Shown one piece after another: positions 1 through 6,564 of a stretch of 22,073 bases of DNA. The notes beneath the pieces were generated by a model. The model saw nothing but the letters and a program-made list of their open reading frames with translations, had not been told where the DNA came from and did not search any database. The translations under genes and the position numbers were made by a program. How positions within the stretch are numbered: position 1 is the stretch's first letter; each line of letters starts with the position of its first letter. The DNA is from a virus: positions 1 through 22,073 of the IMG/VR virus record IMGVR_UViG_3300030104_000497; one strand, given 5' to 3'.

Positions 1-228
1 GATATAAAGGTTCCAGTTGAATTTATACAGGCAGAAGAGGATGAAGGAAGGGAAATAAGACGAGCAAAGTTATATATAACACCTGATTTAATAGGAGATA
101 ATCAACCTACATTTGAGGATGAGATTACGTTGAGTTATGCAGGGGGGAATAAGGTTGCACAGATTATTGATATAGATACAAAACGTGGTGGACAGGTTTA
201 TCTACATACAATTCAGGTGAGATTCTGA
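1..228 (+). CDS. Head-completion / head-tail connector protein (partial, 3' end)
   Basis: An open frame runs from the first base to a TGA at 226-228, giving the last 75 residues of a protein whose start lies outside the window. The fragment is mostly short alternating hydrophobic and charged stretches, consistent with a small beta-rich protein, and ends in HTIQVRF. I see no catalytic motif. The role is inferred from position: in lambda-type genomes the gene directly before the Z-like gene is the head-completion protein (FII), which closes the portal and docks the tail. The stop overlaps the ATG of the next gene (ATGA), so the two are translationally coupled. Confidence 0.55.
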   Translation, partial: DIKVPVEFIQAEEDEGREIRRAKLYITPDLIGDNQPTFEDEITLSYAGGNKVAQIIDIDTKRGGQVYLHTIQVRF

Positions 229-884
229 TGGCTAGGAGAGCAAGGAGAAGAAAGCCAAAACAGAGTTACGCAGAATTACAAGCAGCGTTAAGTAAAAAAG
301 AATTACCTCGTCAACTGACGAATAGGATTGAACAAGATTTATATGCAGAAATTGAAGATGATTTTAATTTATTAATCCAAGCTACTATTTCTGACTTAAC
401 AAGTGATGCTGATGAAGGTGGTTATAGTCCTGTTTTAACAGGTTTCTTTGCTTCTAATTGGAAAGCAAATAAAAGACCAATTAATAGAACAGAGACTCCA
501 AAAGGAACTGCGTGGGAGAATATAAGGAAAACGACAAGAGTAATAGGAGAGAAGAAAACAACTGTTTTATCTCCAGGGTATGAACCTATTATTGAACAAC
601 GTCATGCTGTTCCAGAGTTTAAATTAAAAGATAGAGTTTATATTGGTAGTGCAGTTAAATATGCTCCATACGCTGCAATGTCTCCTAAATCAAAATTACT
701 GAATTACATTTCAGGAGGTGGCGGTGGAACTGCTTCTTTAAATCAAAGATTAAATGAAATAATGACAGATAAGAAAACAGATGTTCGTATAGGTGGAAAT
801 GTGTTTGGAGGAATTAAAACGGGTAGACTAAGAAAAGAATATGAGCCAGATTTCAGACCTAGAACTGGCTATGACAAAATTTAA
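228..884 (+). CDS. Tail completion protein, HK97 gp10 / lambda Z-like
   Basis: This 218-residue protein has a very basic N-terminus (MARRARRRKPK). Around residues 65-80 it has the segment SPVLTGFFASNW, which is typical of HK97 gp10/lambda Z-type neck proteins, where it follows the word 'tolerance' helix and precedes a beta sheet. A later segment, VKYAPYAAM, matches the 'YA.y.e.G' region of the same family. These proteins sit at the end of the tail and help join it to the head. A good ribosome site, AGGTGA at 215-220, precedes the ATG by 7 bases and lies inside the upstream gene. The family assignment comes from motif and gene order together; sequence similarity to lambda Z itself would be weak. 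Confidence 0.65.
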   Translation: MARRARRRKPKQSYAELQAALSKKELPRQLTNRIEQDLYAEIEDDFNLLIQATISDLTSDADEGGYSPVLTGFFASNWKANKRPINRTETPKGTAWENIRKTTRVIGEKKTTVLSPGYEPIIEQRHAVPEFKLKDRVYIGSAVKYAPYAAMSPKSKLLNYISGGGGGTASLNQRLNEIMTDKKTDVRIGGNVFGGIKTGRLRKEYEPDFRPRTGYDKI

Positions 885-896
885 GGTTCTTAAACA

Positions 897-1325
897 ATGA
901 CACTTGTAAAAGCTAGAGCCGCTTTTGAAAAAGCAATTACTGACGCAGTAACGGATATTGATCCGACTGTCAAAATGATTTATGACAATATTGCTTATAC
1001 AACTCCTGGTAAAACAGTTAAATACATCATTTTAGGCGTTAATTTTGGTCAAGCAACGATGCAAAACCAAGGTGCTTCTAGTGATTATTATTCAGGTTTT
1101 GTTCAATGCAATGTTTATGTTCCAAAGAACAAAGGGACATCAGTATTAGCTGCTATTAGTGAGTCAGTCATTGATGGTATGACCTCTGTTAATGCTTCTG
1201 ACTATGTTGATACTTATAGTTGTAAACCAAAAGTAAGGGATGTTGTAGGGCCAGGAATATTTGATACTGAAAACGATTCACATTGTATGGCTGTAATAAC
1301 CTGCCAATTTTCTGCAAACGCTTAG
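897..1325 (+). CDS. Tail terminator protein (lambda U-like, DUF4128-type)
   Basis: The 142-residue product starts with an amphipathic helix (residues 1-27), followed by short beta strands, a YYSGFVQCNVYVPKNKG segment near residues 63-79, and a second helix, LAAISESVIDGM. This helix-sheet-helix layout and size match tail terminators of the gpU/DUF4128 type (lambda U is 131 residues), which cap the tail tube at its final length and bind the connector. It lies just after the Z-like gene, exactly where U sits in lambda. A weak AAGG ribosome site lies about 10 bases before the ATG. A small tail-tube protein is the main alternative, because no separate tube gene follows, but the motif pattern favours the terminator. 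Confidence 0.65.
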   Translation: MTLVKARAAFEKAITDAVTDIDPTVKMIYDNIAYTTPGKTVKYIILGVNFGQATMQNQGASSDYYSGFVQCNVYVPKNKGTSVLAAISESVIDGMTSVNASDYVDTYSCKPKVRDVVGPGIFDTENDSHCMAVITCQFSANA

Positions 1326-1327
1326 TA

Positions 1328-1341
1328 TAGTATTAATACTA
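1328..1341. repeat. 14-bp perfect palindrome in the terminator-chaperone gap
   Basis: TAGTATTAATACTA reads the same on both strands and fills almost half of the 31-base gap between the tail terminator and the chaperone gene. As RNA it could form only a 5-bp A/U-rich hairpin with a UUAA loop, too weak for a terminator. It could be an operator-like site or chance in AT-rich DNA. No Shine-Dalgarno sequence follows it before the chaperone ATG. Confidence 0.35.
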
Positions 1342-1356
1342 ATCGAATCCTAACTT

Positions 1357-1710
1357 ATGGTTAAGGCCATTGAACTTCTCCGCAACAAATTTGGAGTTAG
1401 TCAGTTATATCAACATGACGTTGTTAAAGATGGTGAAACTGTCTTAACTGTATATTGGAATCCATTAACAATTGCAGAAAGAGAATCAATTCAGAAAAAA
1501 GCAGGAACAAATGATGCTAATGATTTTGCATTAGCTTTAATGATTCAAAAGGCTTTAGATAAAGATAGTAAAAGGTTATTTCAAGATGGTGATAAAGCTG
1601 CTTTAAGACGGGAAATTGAAGCTGCTGTTTTACAAGAAATACAGTTGGCAATGCTTAATTCTGGTACGGATAAGGAGGTGGAAGAAGTTCAGGCTGACTT
1701 GAAAAGCTAA
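1357..1710 (+). CDS. Tail assembly chaperone, G-like part
   Basis: This is a 117-residue, mostly helical, charged protein. An N-terminal strand region (GETVLTVYWNPLTIAERESI) leads into helices, ending ..EVEEVQADLKS. This is the usual form of the lambda G-type chaperone that coats the tape-measure protein before tail tube assembly. It lies directly before a T-like frame and the tape measure, as in lambda. The ATG has no clear ribosome site. Close to the 3' end lie an internal Shine-Dalgarno sequence and an A-run just before the stop, which suggests that a fraction of ribosomes change frame to make the longer G-T protein. The assignment rests on gene order, length and the paired T frame; primary sequence conservation in this family is low. 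Confidence 0.75.
   Translation: MVKAIELLRNKFGVSQLYQHDVVKDGETVLTVYWNPLTIAERESIQKKAGTNDANDFALALMIQKALDKDSKRLFQDGDKAALRREIEAAVLQEIQLAMLNSGTDKEVEEVQADLKS
1671..1680 (+). promoter_or_regulatory. Internal perfect Shine-Dalgarno sequence near the end of the G-like gene
   Basis: TAAGGAGGTG is fully complementary to the canonical anti-Shine-Dalgarno end of bacterial 16S rRNA (CACCTCCTTA). It lies inside coding sequence, 21 bases before the AAAA run at 1702-1705, with no well-placed start codon for a new gene after it. Internal Shine-Dalgarno sequences are known to pause ribosomes and stimulate frameshifting (dnaX, prfB). The spacing here is longer than in those cases, so a frameshift role is inference. 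Confidence 0.5.
1699..1710 (+). other. Candidate +1 (or -2) programmed frameshift site
   Basis: In the G frame the codons are TTG AAA AGC TAA. The AAA at 1702-1704 is followed by another A, so a lysine tRNA can move forward one base and pair perfectly again at 1703-1705. The next codon is then GCT at 1706, in the T frame. The T frame has a TGA at 1700-1702, so the shift cannot be upstream of this point, and the G-frame TAA at 1708 sets the downstream limit. No AAAAAAG-type -1 heptamer is present, and -1 leads to the wrong frame. Confidence 0.5.
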
Positions 1711-1897
1711 TAAGCTTTGGTATTTTATGTTTTCTCTAGCTAAAGAGTTAGGGATGACGGTATCTCAGTTGTCAAATGATTTAACGATGGAAGAGTTGAT
1801 GGGATGGTCAGCTTATTTTGCGTTAAAGAATGAAGAAGATGAACGAGAAAAAGATAAAGTTCAAAAAGGTGCTGCTAGTCGGGTTCAAACAAGGTAA
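1706..1897 (+). CDS. Tail assembly chaperone T-like extension, expressed as G-T fusion
   Basis: The frame is open from 1703 to a TAA at 1895-1897. It encodes LWYFMFSLAKELGMTV and later MEELMGWSAYFALKNEEDE. A short helix with LAKELG followed by a MEELxGWxAYF motif is typical of the T domain that binds the tape measure. If reached by a +1 shift at 1702-1705, the fusion protein would be about 179 residues (116 from G plus 63). An ATG at 1727 inside this frame could give a separate 56-residue protein, but it has no ribosome site, so I favour the fusion. It is easily missed in annotation because the frame is short and has no good start. Confidence 0.7.
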   Translation, partial: ANKLWYFMFSLAKELGMTVSQLSNDLTMEELMGWSAYFALKNEEDEREKDKVQKGAASRVQTR

Positions 1898-1928
1898 AGT
1901 AGGGTGAAGTTTATCGGGTTAGAAAGGA

Positions 1929-4364
1929 GTGGCTGCTGACTATACCCGAGTTATAGTTTTTAAAGTAGAAGATCAGGCAATAAAACGTGCCACTGATCGT
2001 ATTACTCGTAGCTTAGAAGGTATTGAAAAAACTTTAGGACGTATTGAACAGAAAGGATTTGGAAAAATAGCGAAAGAGGCTGATATGGCGGCTAAATCAA
2101 TAGATAAATTAAGTAAAAGTGCAAGAGGATGGAAAGGTTTAGCAAATCAACTTACTACGACTAAAGGTGGTGTAAGGACTATGGGCGTGGGGGTGCTGGG
2201 AGCAGGTATGGGTCTTAATTGGATGAAGAATCAAATTGGTGGAATAAAAAGTGCAGTTGCTAGTTTAAATCCATTTAACAAAGCAACTGAAGTAGCGGCA
2301 GCAAAGACAGGAGCCTTAAGCGCAGGTTTAGCAAAATTATCAGCAGTTGCTTCTGGTCATCCTGTTCAAGTTGCAGCAATGGCTGTTGCTTATATGGCTT
2401 TTGGAGATCAACTTTTAAACGTAACAAAAAAAGGAATCTTTGGATTATTAGGAGGATTAGGAAAAATAGGTCAAGGAGCAACAAATTCAGCAGCTTTAGC
2501 TATTGGTAAATATAAAAATTTAGAAACTCAATTTGAATTAACTACTGCTGCTGCTGCGAGATTAAATGCTCAAATTCAAAGTCCTAGAGGGCGAATTGGG
2601 CCGAAAAACAGAGCCTTTGGTGTTAGGGAGCAAGGAACATCAATAGAAGAATCAGTAAGGATGAGGAATAGAGCTATAAACCAAAGGGCTGCTGAACATA
2701 GAGAAGCAAAAATGATTGCAGAGGGAAATGCTCCTATTTCCAGAGCAAGCAAACGAGCAATTAGATTAGACGCTGAATTTAAGAATTTACCAACTGTAAA
2801 AGCAGTCAGACAACTTCATGCTATTGAGAAGAAGAGGTTACTTATACATCAGAGAAATCTTAGAGCAACTGAAAAATTAACAATGATGGCAGAGGCCACA
2901 GGTATGCCTGGCAGTACAGGGTTTACGGCTGCTCAGTATGGGCCTCAACCTGCTCCTTTAAATAGGATGCAAAGGTTCGGAATTGGAAAGGGAGCGAATC
3001 CAAAAGGCATGTTTGCTTCTCCTGGTGGAATAGGAGGAAGAGGTAAAGGAGCATTACAAAGTGGAATGATTGGTGGAGGTTTCCCCTTATTGTTTGGTCA
3101 AAGCCCTGCTGCTGCTGTTGCTGGTGGAATTGGTGGTGCTTTGGGTGGTGCGTTAAGCCCTGGATTTGGATTTGCTGGTTCAATTGTTGCAACTGCTGCT
3201 GCACAAAAAATAGGAGAAATTGTTGCATTTAGAAAATCAATTAAAGAGTTAAATGCAGATATGCAAAGTATGGGCTTTAACGCTGGATTTAGTGCAAAAG
3301 AGATAACAAGTCTAGGTAAGTCATTAGGAATAACAAAAGAAGAAGCTGTTCAAGTTGCAGAAGAATTTAAACGATTTGGAAAGTCTGGAGGTTTATTTGC
3401 TAAAGCTTTTGGAGGAGATTTTGCAAAATTCTCGGCAGTAGCACAAGCTGATGAGATTAGTACAGCGATGCAAGCAATAAAAACTTTGAATAAAGATATG
3501 ACCTTAGAAGAAGAACTAAGATTAACTCTTGCATTAAGAAGGAAAGGTGTTGAATCTACTATTAATGAATTAATAGAAGATACTTTAGAAAAACAAAAAA
3601 AAGCGACTATTTCAGGTCATCAAAAAGATTCTGGAACGACAAGAGTTCGTCCTGCTGTAAAACGAAGACAAGCAACCGAAATCAAAGAAATAGATGAAGG
3701 CAATATTAAAACTATTGAAGAGTTGACAAAAATTAGAGATCTTTATAGTGAGATAAGAATAGCGGCAGAAGAAAATTCTTATTCTGTTGTTAAAGCTGTT
3801 GAAGATATAAATACAGAATTAAGAAAATTAAATAGTACACAATATCAAGTTGTTGAATTATCTAAATCAATTGGTTCATCGTTTAGTGAATCATTTAAAG
3901 GAATAATTCAAGGAACAATGAGTGTTCAAGATGCGTTTAGAAACATGTTTAGTCGTATTGCAGATCATTTCTTAGATATGGCAGCACAAATTGCTGCGGC
4001 TCAGTTACAGAAAGGAATATTGCAAATGTTTATGCCATCAATAGGGAGTCAAGTAGGAAACGATTTAGCGGGCCATTTTGCTAAGCTTCCTAAGAAAGCA
4101 GCAGGAGGCCCAGTTTCAGGAGGATCACCTTACATCGTTGGAGAGAAAGGCCCAGAATTATTCGTTCCAGGTTCTAGCGGTAATATCGTTCCAAATCATG
4201 CAATGGGAGGAGCAAATATTGTAGTTAACGTAGATGCTTCTGGTTCGTCAGTTCAAGGCGATGCAGGGCAAGCTGAACAACTTGGAAGTATGCTGGCAGC
4301 AGCAGTTCAAGCTGAACTTGTTAATCAGCAACGACCTGGAGGACTCTTAGCAGGTACACGTTAA
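1929..4364 (+). CDS. Tail tape measure protein (lambda H-like)
   Basis: This is the longest gene of the tail core, 811 residues. It begins with YTRVIVFKVEDQAIKRATDR and a long charged helical region. Glycine/alanine-rich hydrophobic stretches follow around residues 80-105, 150-185 and 380-435 (AAAVAGGIGGALGGAL), then more helix, then a C-terminal tail with AAGGPVSGGSPYIVGEKGPE, a motif seen at the end of many tape measures. It sets tail length and is ejected into the host envelope. At about 1.5 A per residue it predicts a tail near 120 nm (inference). The GTG start at 1929 is the first codon possible after an in-frame TAG at 1920; the AAAGGAG sequence abuts it, so the ribosome spacing is unusually short. 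Confidence 0.93.
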   Translation: MAADYTRVIVFKVEDQAIKRATDRITRSLEGIEKTLGRIEQKGFGKIAKEADMAAKSIDKLSKSARGWKGLANQLTTTKGGVRTMGVGVLGAGMGLNWMKNQIGGIKSAVASLNPFNKATEVAAAKTGALSAGLAKLSAVASGHPVQVAAMAVAYMAFGDQLLNVTKKGIFGLLGGLGKIGQGATNSAALAIGKYKNLETQFELTTAAAARLNAQIQSPRGRIGPKNRAFGVREQGTSIEESVRMRNRAINQRAAEHREAKMIAEGNAPISRASKRAIRLDAEFKNLPTVKAVRQLHAIEKKRLLIHQRNLRATEKLTMMAEATGMPGSTGFTAAQYGPQPAPLNRMQRFGIGKGANPKGMFASPGGIGGRGKGALQSGMIGGGFPLLFGQSPAAAVAGGIGGALGGALSPGFGFAGSIVATAAAQKIGEIVAFRKSIKELNADMQSMGFNAGFSAKEITSLGKSLGITKEEAVQVAEEFKRFGKSGGLFAKAFGGDFAKFSAVAQADEISTAMQAIKTLNKDMTLEEELRLTLALRRKGVESTINELIEDTLEKQKKATISGHQKDSGTTRVRPAVKRRQATEIKEIDEGNIKTIEELTKIRDLYSEIRIAAEENSYSVVKAVEDINTELRKLNSTQYQVVELSKSIGSSFSESFKGIIQGTMSVQDAFRNMFSRIADHFLDMAAQIAAAQLQKGILQMFMPSIGSQVGNDLAGHFAKLPKKAAGGPVSGGSPYIVGEKGPELFVPGSSGNIVPNHAMGGANIVVNVDASGSSVQGDAGQAEQLGSMLAAAVQAELVNQQRPGGLLAGTR

Positions 4365-4711
4365 TGGCAACATTTCCTTCCATCTCTCCGCAATATGGAG
4401 TTCAAAAAAGATCAGCACCTAATAAACGTGTGGTTCGTTTTGCTGATGGTTATGAACATCGAATTTTATTCGGGCTGGACGCACATACAAATCCAAAAGT
4501 GTACTCTTTAAAGTTCGCAGTATCAGAAACAGATGCAGACACCATAGAAACATTTTTAGACGCAAGAGCATTAGATCAAGCTAGTTTTGATTTTACGCCA
4601 CCTGGAGAGGGTTCAGCTTCTAAGTTTGTTTGTGATGGCTGGAATAAATCAATTCCTTACTTAAATAGAGCAACAATTACAGCCACATTTAGGGAAGTAT
4701 TTGAACCATGA
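4364..4711 (+). CDS. Minor tail protein, lambda M-like
   Basis: The 115-residue product begins ATFPSISPQYGVQKRSAPNK and carries RVVRFADGYEHRILFG, the GYE(Q/H)R signature of the lambda M family of minor tail proteins. The later region (ETFLDARALDQASFDFTPPG) matches the family's 'f.pp...w.c..w' half, ending ATITATFREVFEP. Length agrees with lambda M (109 residues). M-type proteins belong to the tail tip where the tube meets the hub. The ATG shares bases with the tape measure stop (TAATG) and the gene's own stop overlaps the next ATG, so it is translated in a coupled chain. Confidence 0.88.
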   Translation: MATFPSISPQYGVQKRSAPNKRVVRFADGYEHRILFGLDAHTNPKVYSLKFAVSETDADTIETFLDARALDQASFDFTPPGEGSASKFVCDGWNKSIPYLNRATITATFREVFEP

Positions 4712-5277
4712 GTTTAGATCCAATTATTAGTGATCTACAGAAGACTAATCCTTCTGCAATTATTGAATTATTTGAGCTGGAATTAGATTCAACTTTGCAT
4801 GGTAGTCAAACAACAATGACATATCGGTTTCATGCAGGAAGTAATTTAAACGCAAATGGTGAAATTATTTGGCAAAGTAATACATACTTAAGATACCCCG
4901 TAGAAGCAAGTGGTTTTGCGTTTCAAAAAGGGCAACTTCCTAGACCACAATTGACAGTTAGCAATACTTTATCTTTACTTACTGCTGTAATGTTAGAGGT
5001 TAATGAAGTTACTGCTGGTAACGATTTAACAGGTTCAAAAGTAACGAGAATTAGGACATTGGCTAAGTTTTTAGATGCTGGTAATTTTTCTGGTGGTAAT
5101 GGAGATGCTGCAAACAATGAATTTCCAAGAGAGATTTATTACGTAGATAGGAAAGCTGCTGAAAATAGAGAAATTGTTACTTTTGAATTGGCAAGTATTA
5201 GTGATCTAGCAGGAATTAGATTACCCAAAAGACAATGTACTAGAGAATTATTTCCTTCTATTGGTACGTTTATTTAA
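4708..5277 (+). CDS. Minor tail protein, lambda L-like, lacking the C-terminal cysteine domain
   Basis: The 189-residue product matches the lambda L pattern: an N-terminal LELDSTLHGSQTTMTYRFHA strand pair, the phrase IIWQSNTYLRYPVEASGFAF (residues 53-72), then PRPQLTVSN, and a C-terminal half with REIYYVDRKAAENREIVTFE. L helps build the tail tip next to M and the hub. In lambda, L is 232 residues and binds an iron-sulfur cluster through four cysteines at its C-terminus. Here the protein stops 12 residues after a single cysteine (C177), so that domain is absent. The frame itself is intact and the next gene starts at the stop (TAATG), which suggests a natural short form rather than a break. Confidence 0.85.
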   Translation: MSLDPIISDLQKTNPSAIIELFELELDSTLHGSQTTMTYRFHAGSNLNANGEIIWQSNTYLRYPVEASGFAFQKGQLPRPQLTVSNTLSLLTAVMLEVNEVTAGNDLTGSKVTRIRTLAKFLDAGNFSGGNGDAANNEFPREIYYVDRKAAENREIVTFELASISDLAGIRLPKRQCTRELFPSIGTFI

Positions 5278-5984
5278 TGGATTGGAAAGAAAAAGCTTTA
5301 GAACACGCTAAAGAAGAAGATCCTAAAGAATCTGTTGGTTTGTTGTTAAATATTAAAGGTAAAAAGATTTACTATCCTTGTCGTAATTTATCAACTTACT
5401 CTCATCAGTGTTTTATTTTAGATCCAGAAGACTATGTGAAAGCAGATAACTTAGGTCAGATAGTTAGTGTGATTCATTCGCATCCAACAACTCCAGCAGC
5501 AGCAAGTGAAGCAGATCGAGTTAGTTGTGAAGCCAGTGGATTGCCTTGGCATATTGTGAATCCTAAGAATGAAGAATGGGGATACTACGAACCAACAGGA
5601 TATAAACCGAAGTTAAAAGGGAGACCGTGGTGTTGGGGCGTAACTGATTGTTGGAGTTTAGTTAGAGATTGGTATTTAGAAGAAAAAGGTATTAATTTAA
5701 TGGATTGGGAGAGACCTGTTACACCTGAAGAATTTTTAGAGAAGCCTATGTTTGAAGATTGTGCAGAAACAACAGGTTTTCGCTTATTAAAACCAGAGGA
5801 AAAGCTAGAAAATGGTGATCTTTTGTTTATGTCAATTATGGGTAAGGGGTTAAATCATGTTGCGATCTTTTTAAATGGGGAAGTTTTACATCATTTAGCA
5901 GATCGTTTAAGTTGTCAGGAACCTTATTCCGAATGGTTGCTAAAATGTACGGGAGGCAGGTATCGGTATGTTGAAAACAATTAA
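5277..5984 (+). CDS. Tail tip peptidase, JAMM plus NlpC/P60 (lambda K-like)
   Basis: Two enzyme domains are visible in 235 residues. The N-terminal JAMM/MPN metalloprotease-type domain has E18 in KESVGLLL and HSHPTTPAAASEAD, giving the full zinc set H67, H69, S77 and D80. The C-terminal NlpC/P60 domain has the cysteine in GVTDCWSLVRDWY (C125), the histidine in LNHVAIFL (H194) and a HH pair at 205-206 as the third polar position. Lambda K has the same architecture. The NlpC/P60 half is expected to cut peptidoglycan cross-bridges so that DNA can enter. Every catalytic residue appears present. The start shares bases with the stop of the L-like gene, and the 3' end overlaps the I-like gene by 17 bases. 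Confidence 0.92.
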   Translation: MDWKEKALEHAKEEDPKESVGLLLNIKGKKIYYPCRNLSTYSHQCFILDPEDYVKADNLGQIVSVIHSHPTTPAAASEADRVSCEASGLPWHIVNPKNEEWGYYEPTGYKPKLKGRPWCWGVTDCWSLVRDWYLEEKGINLMDWERPVTPEEFLEKPMFEDCAETTGFRLLKPEEKLENGDLLFMSIMGKGLNHVAIFLNGEVLHHLADRLSCQEPYSEWLLKCTGGRYRYVENN

Positions 5985-6564
5985 ATTGTATGGTGATCTA
6001 AGAGAGATCACAGGACATAGCGAATTAGATGCTCATGTAAATAGTGTTGGAGACTCTATAAGGTTTTTATTAATGAATTGGCCTAAGTTAGAGGCTCACA
6101 TGAATACACAGCATTATCAAGTTTTAACGGATGGAACGGAAATAGGAGAAGAAGAAATTCATTATCCAGTAGCAGAAGAAATCAAGATTGTTCCTGTTAT
6201 CGCTGGCGCAGGAGGCGGCGCAGGAAAAATGCTTGCTGGTGCAGCATTGATTGGATTGGCTATTGCAACAGGTGGTTTCGCTCCTGTAGCAGGTGCAGGT
6301 TTTTTCGCAGCAGGAGGTGGTGCAGCAGTAATGGCTGGAAATCTTGGAATTGCTCTTGTTTTAGGTGGTGTTTCGGAAATGTTGTTTCCTCTTCCTAAAC
6401 CAGAAAAGTTTGAAAACGATCAAGATCCACGCATATCTTTTGACTTTGGTGGAACGCCAAACACCTCCAGAGCAGGAACTACGCATCCAATCGTTTACGG
6501 TGAAATAATGACTGGCTCGACAGTTATTAGTATGAACTTAACGACTGATCAGGTGACAGCATGA
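5968..6564 (+). CDS. Tail assembly protein, lambda I-like
   Basis: The 198-residue protein opens with IKLYGDLREITGHSELDAHV, the start of the ubiquitin-like (beta-grasp) N-terminal fold of lambda I. It then has KIVPVIAGAGGGAGK and a long alanine/glycine hydrophobic stretch (about residues 72-140) typical of this family, and ends HPIVYGEIMTGSTVISMNLT. Lambda I is 223 residues. It is needed for tail tip assembly together with K and J, and may chaperone the hub. An AGGCAGG ribosome site is embedded in the end of the K-like gene. The stop overlaps the start of the hub gene by four bases (ATGA). Confidence 0.88.
   Translation: MLKTIKLYGDLREITGHSELDAHVNSVGDSIRFLLMNWPKLEAHMNTQHYQVLTDGTEIGEEEIHYPVAEEIKIVPVIAGAGGGAGKMLAGAALIGLAIATGGFAPVAGAGFFAAGGGAAVMAGNLGIALVLGGVSEMLFPLPKPEKFENDQDPRISFDFGGTPNTSRAGTTHPIVYGEIMTGSTVISMNLTTDQVTA

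Noticed and set aside
2275-3228. Minus-strand open frames inside the tape measure gene
   Set aside because: They are leucine- or glutamine-rich translations of the repetitive tape measure DNA on the other strand, with no motif and no ribosome site.
5277-5984. Novel fusion of a JAMM protease and a peptidoglycan hydrolase
   Set aside because: This is the normal architecture of lambda K-type tail tip proteins.
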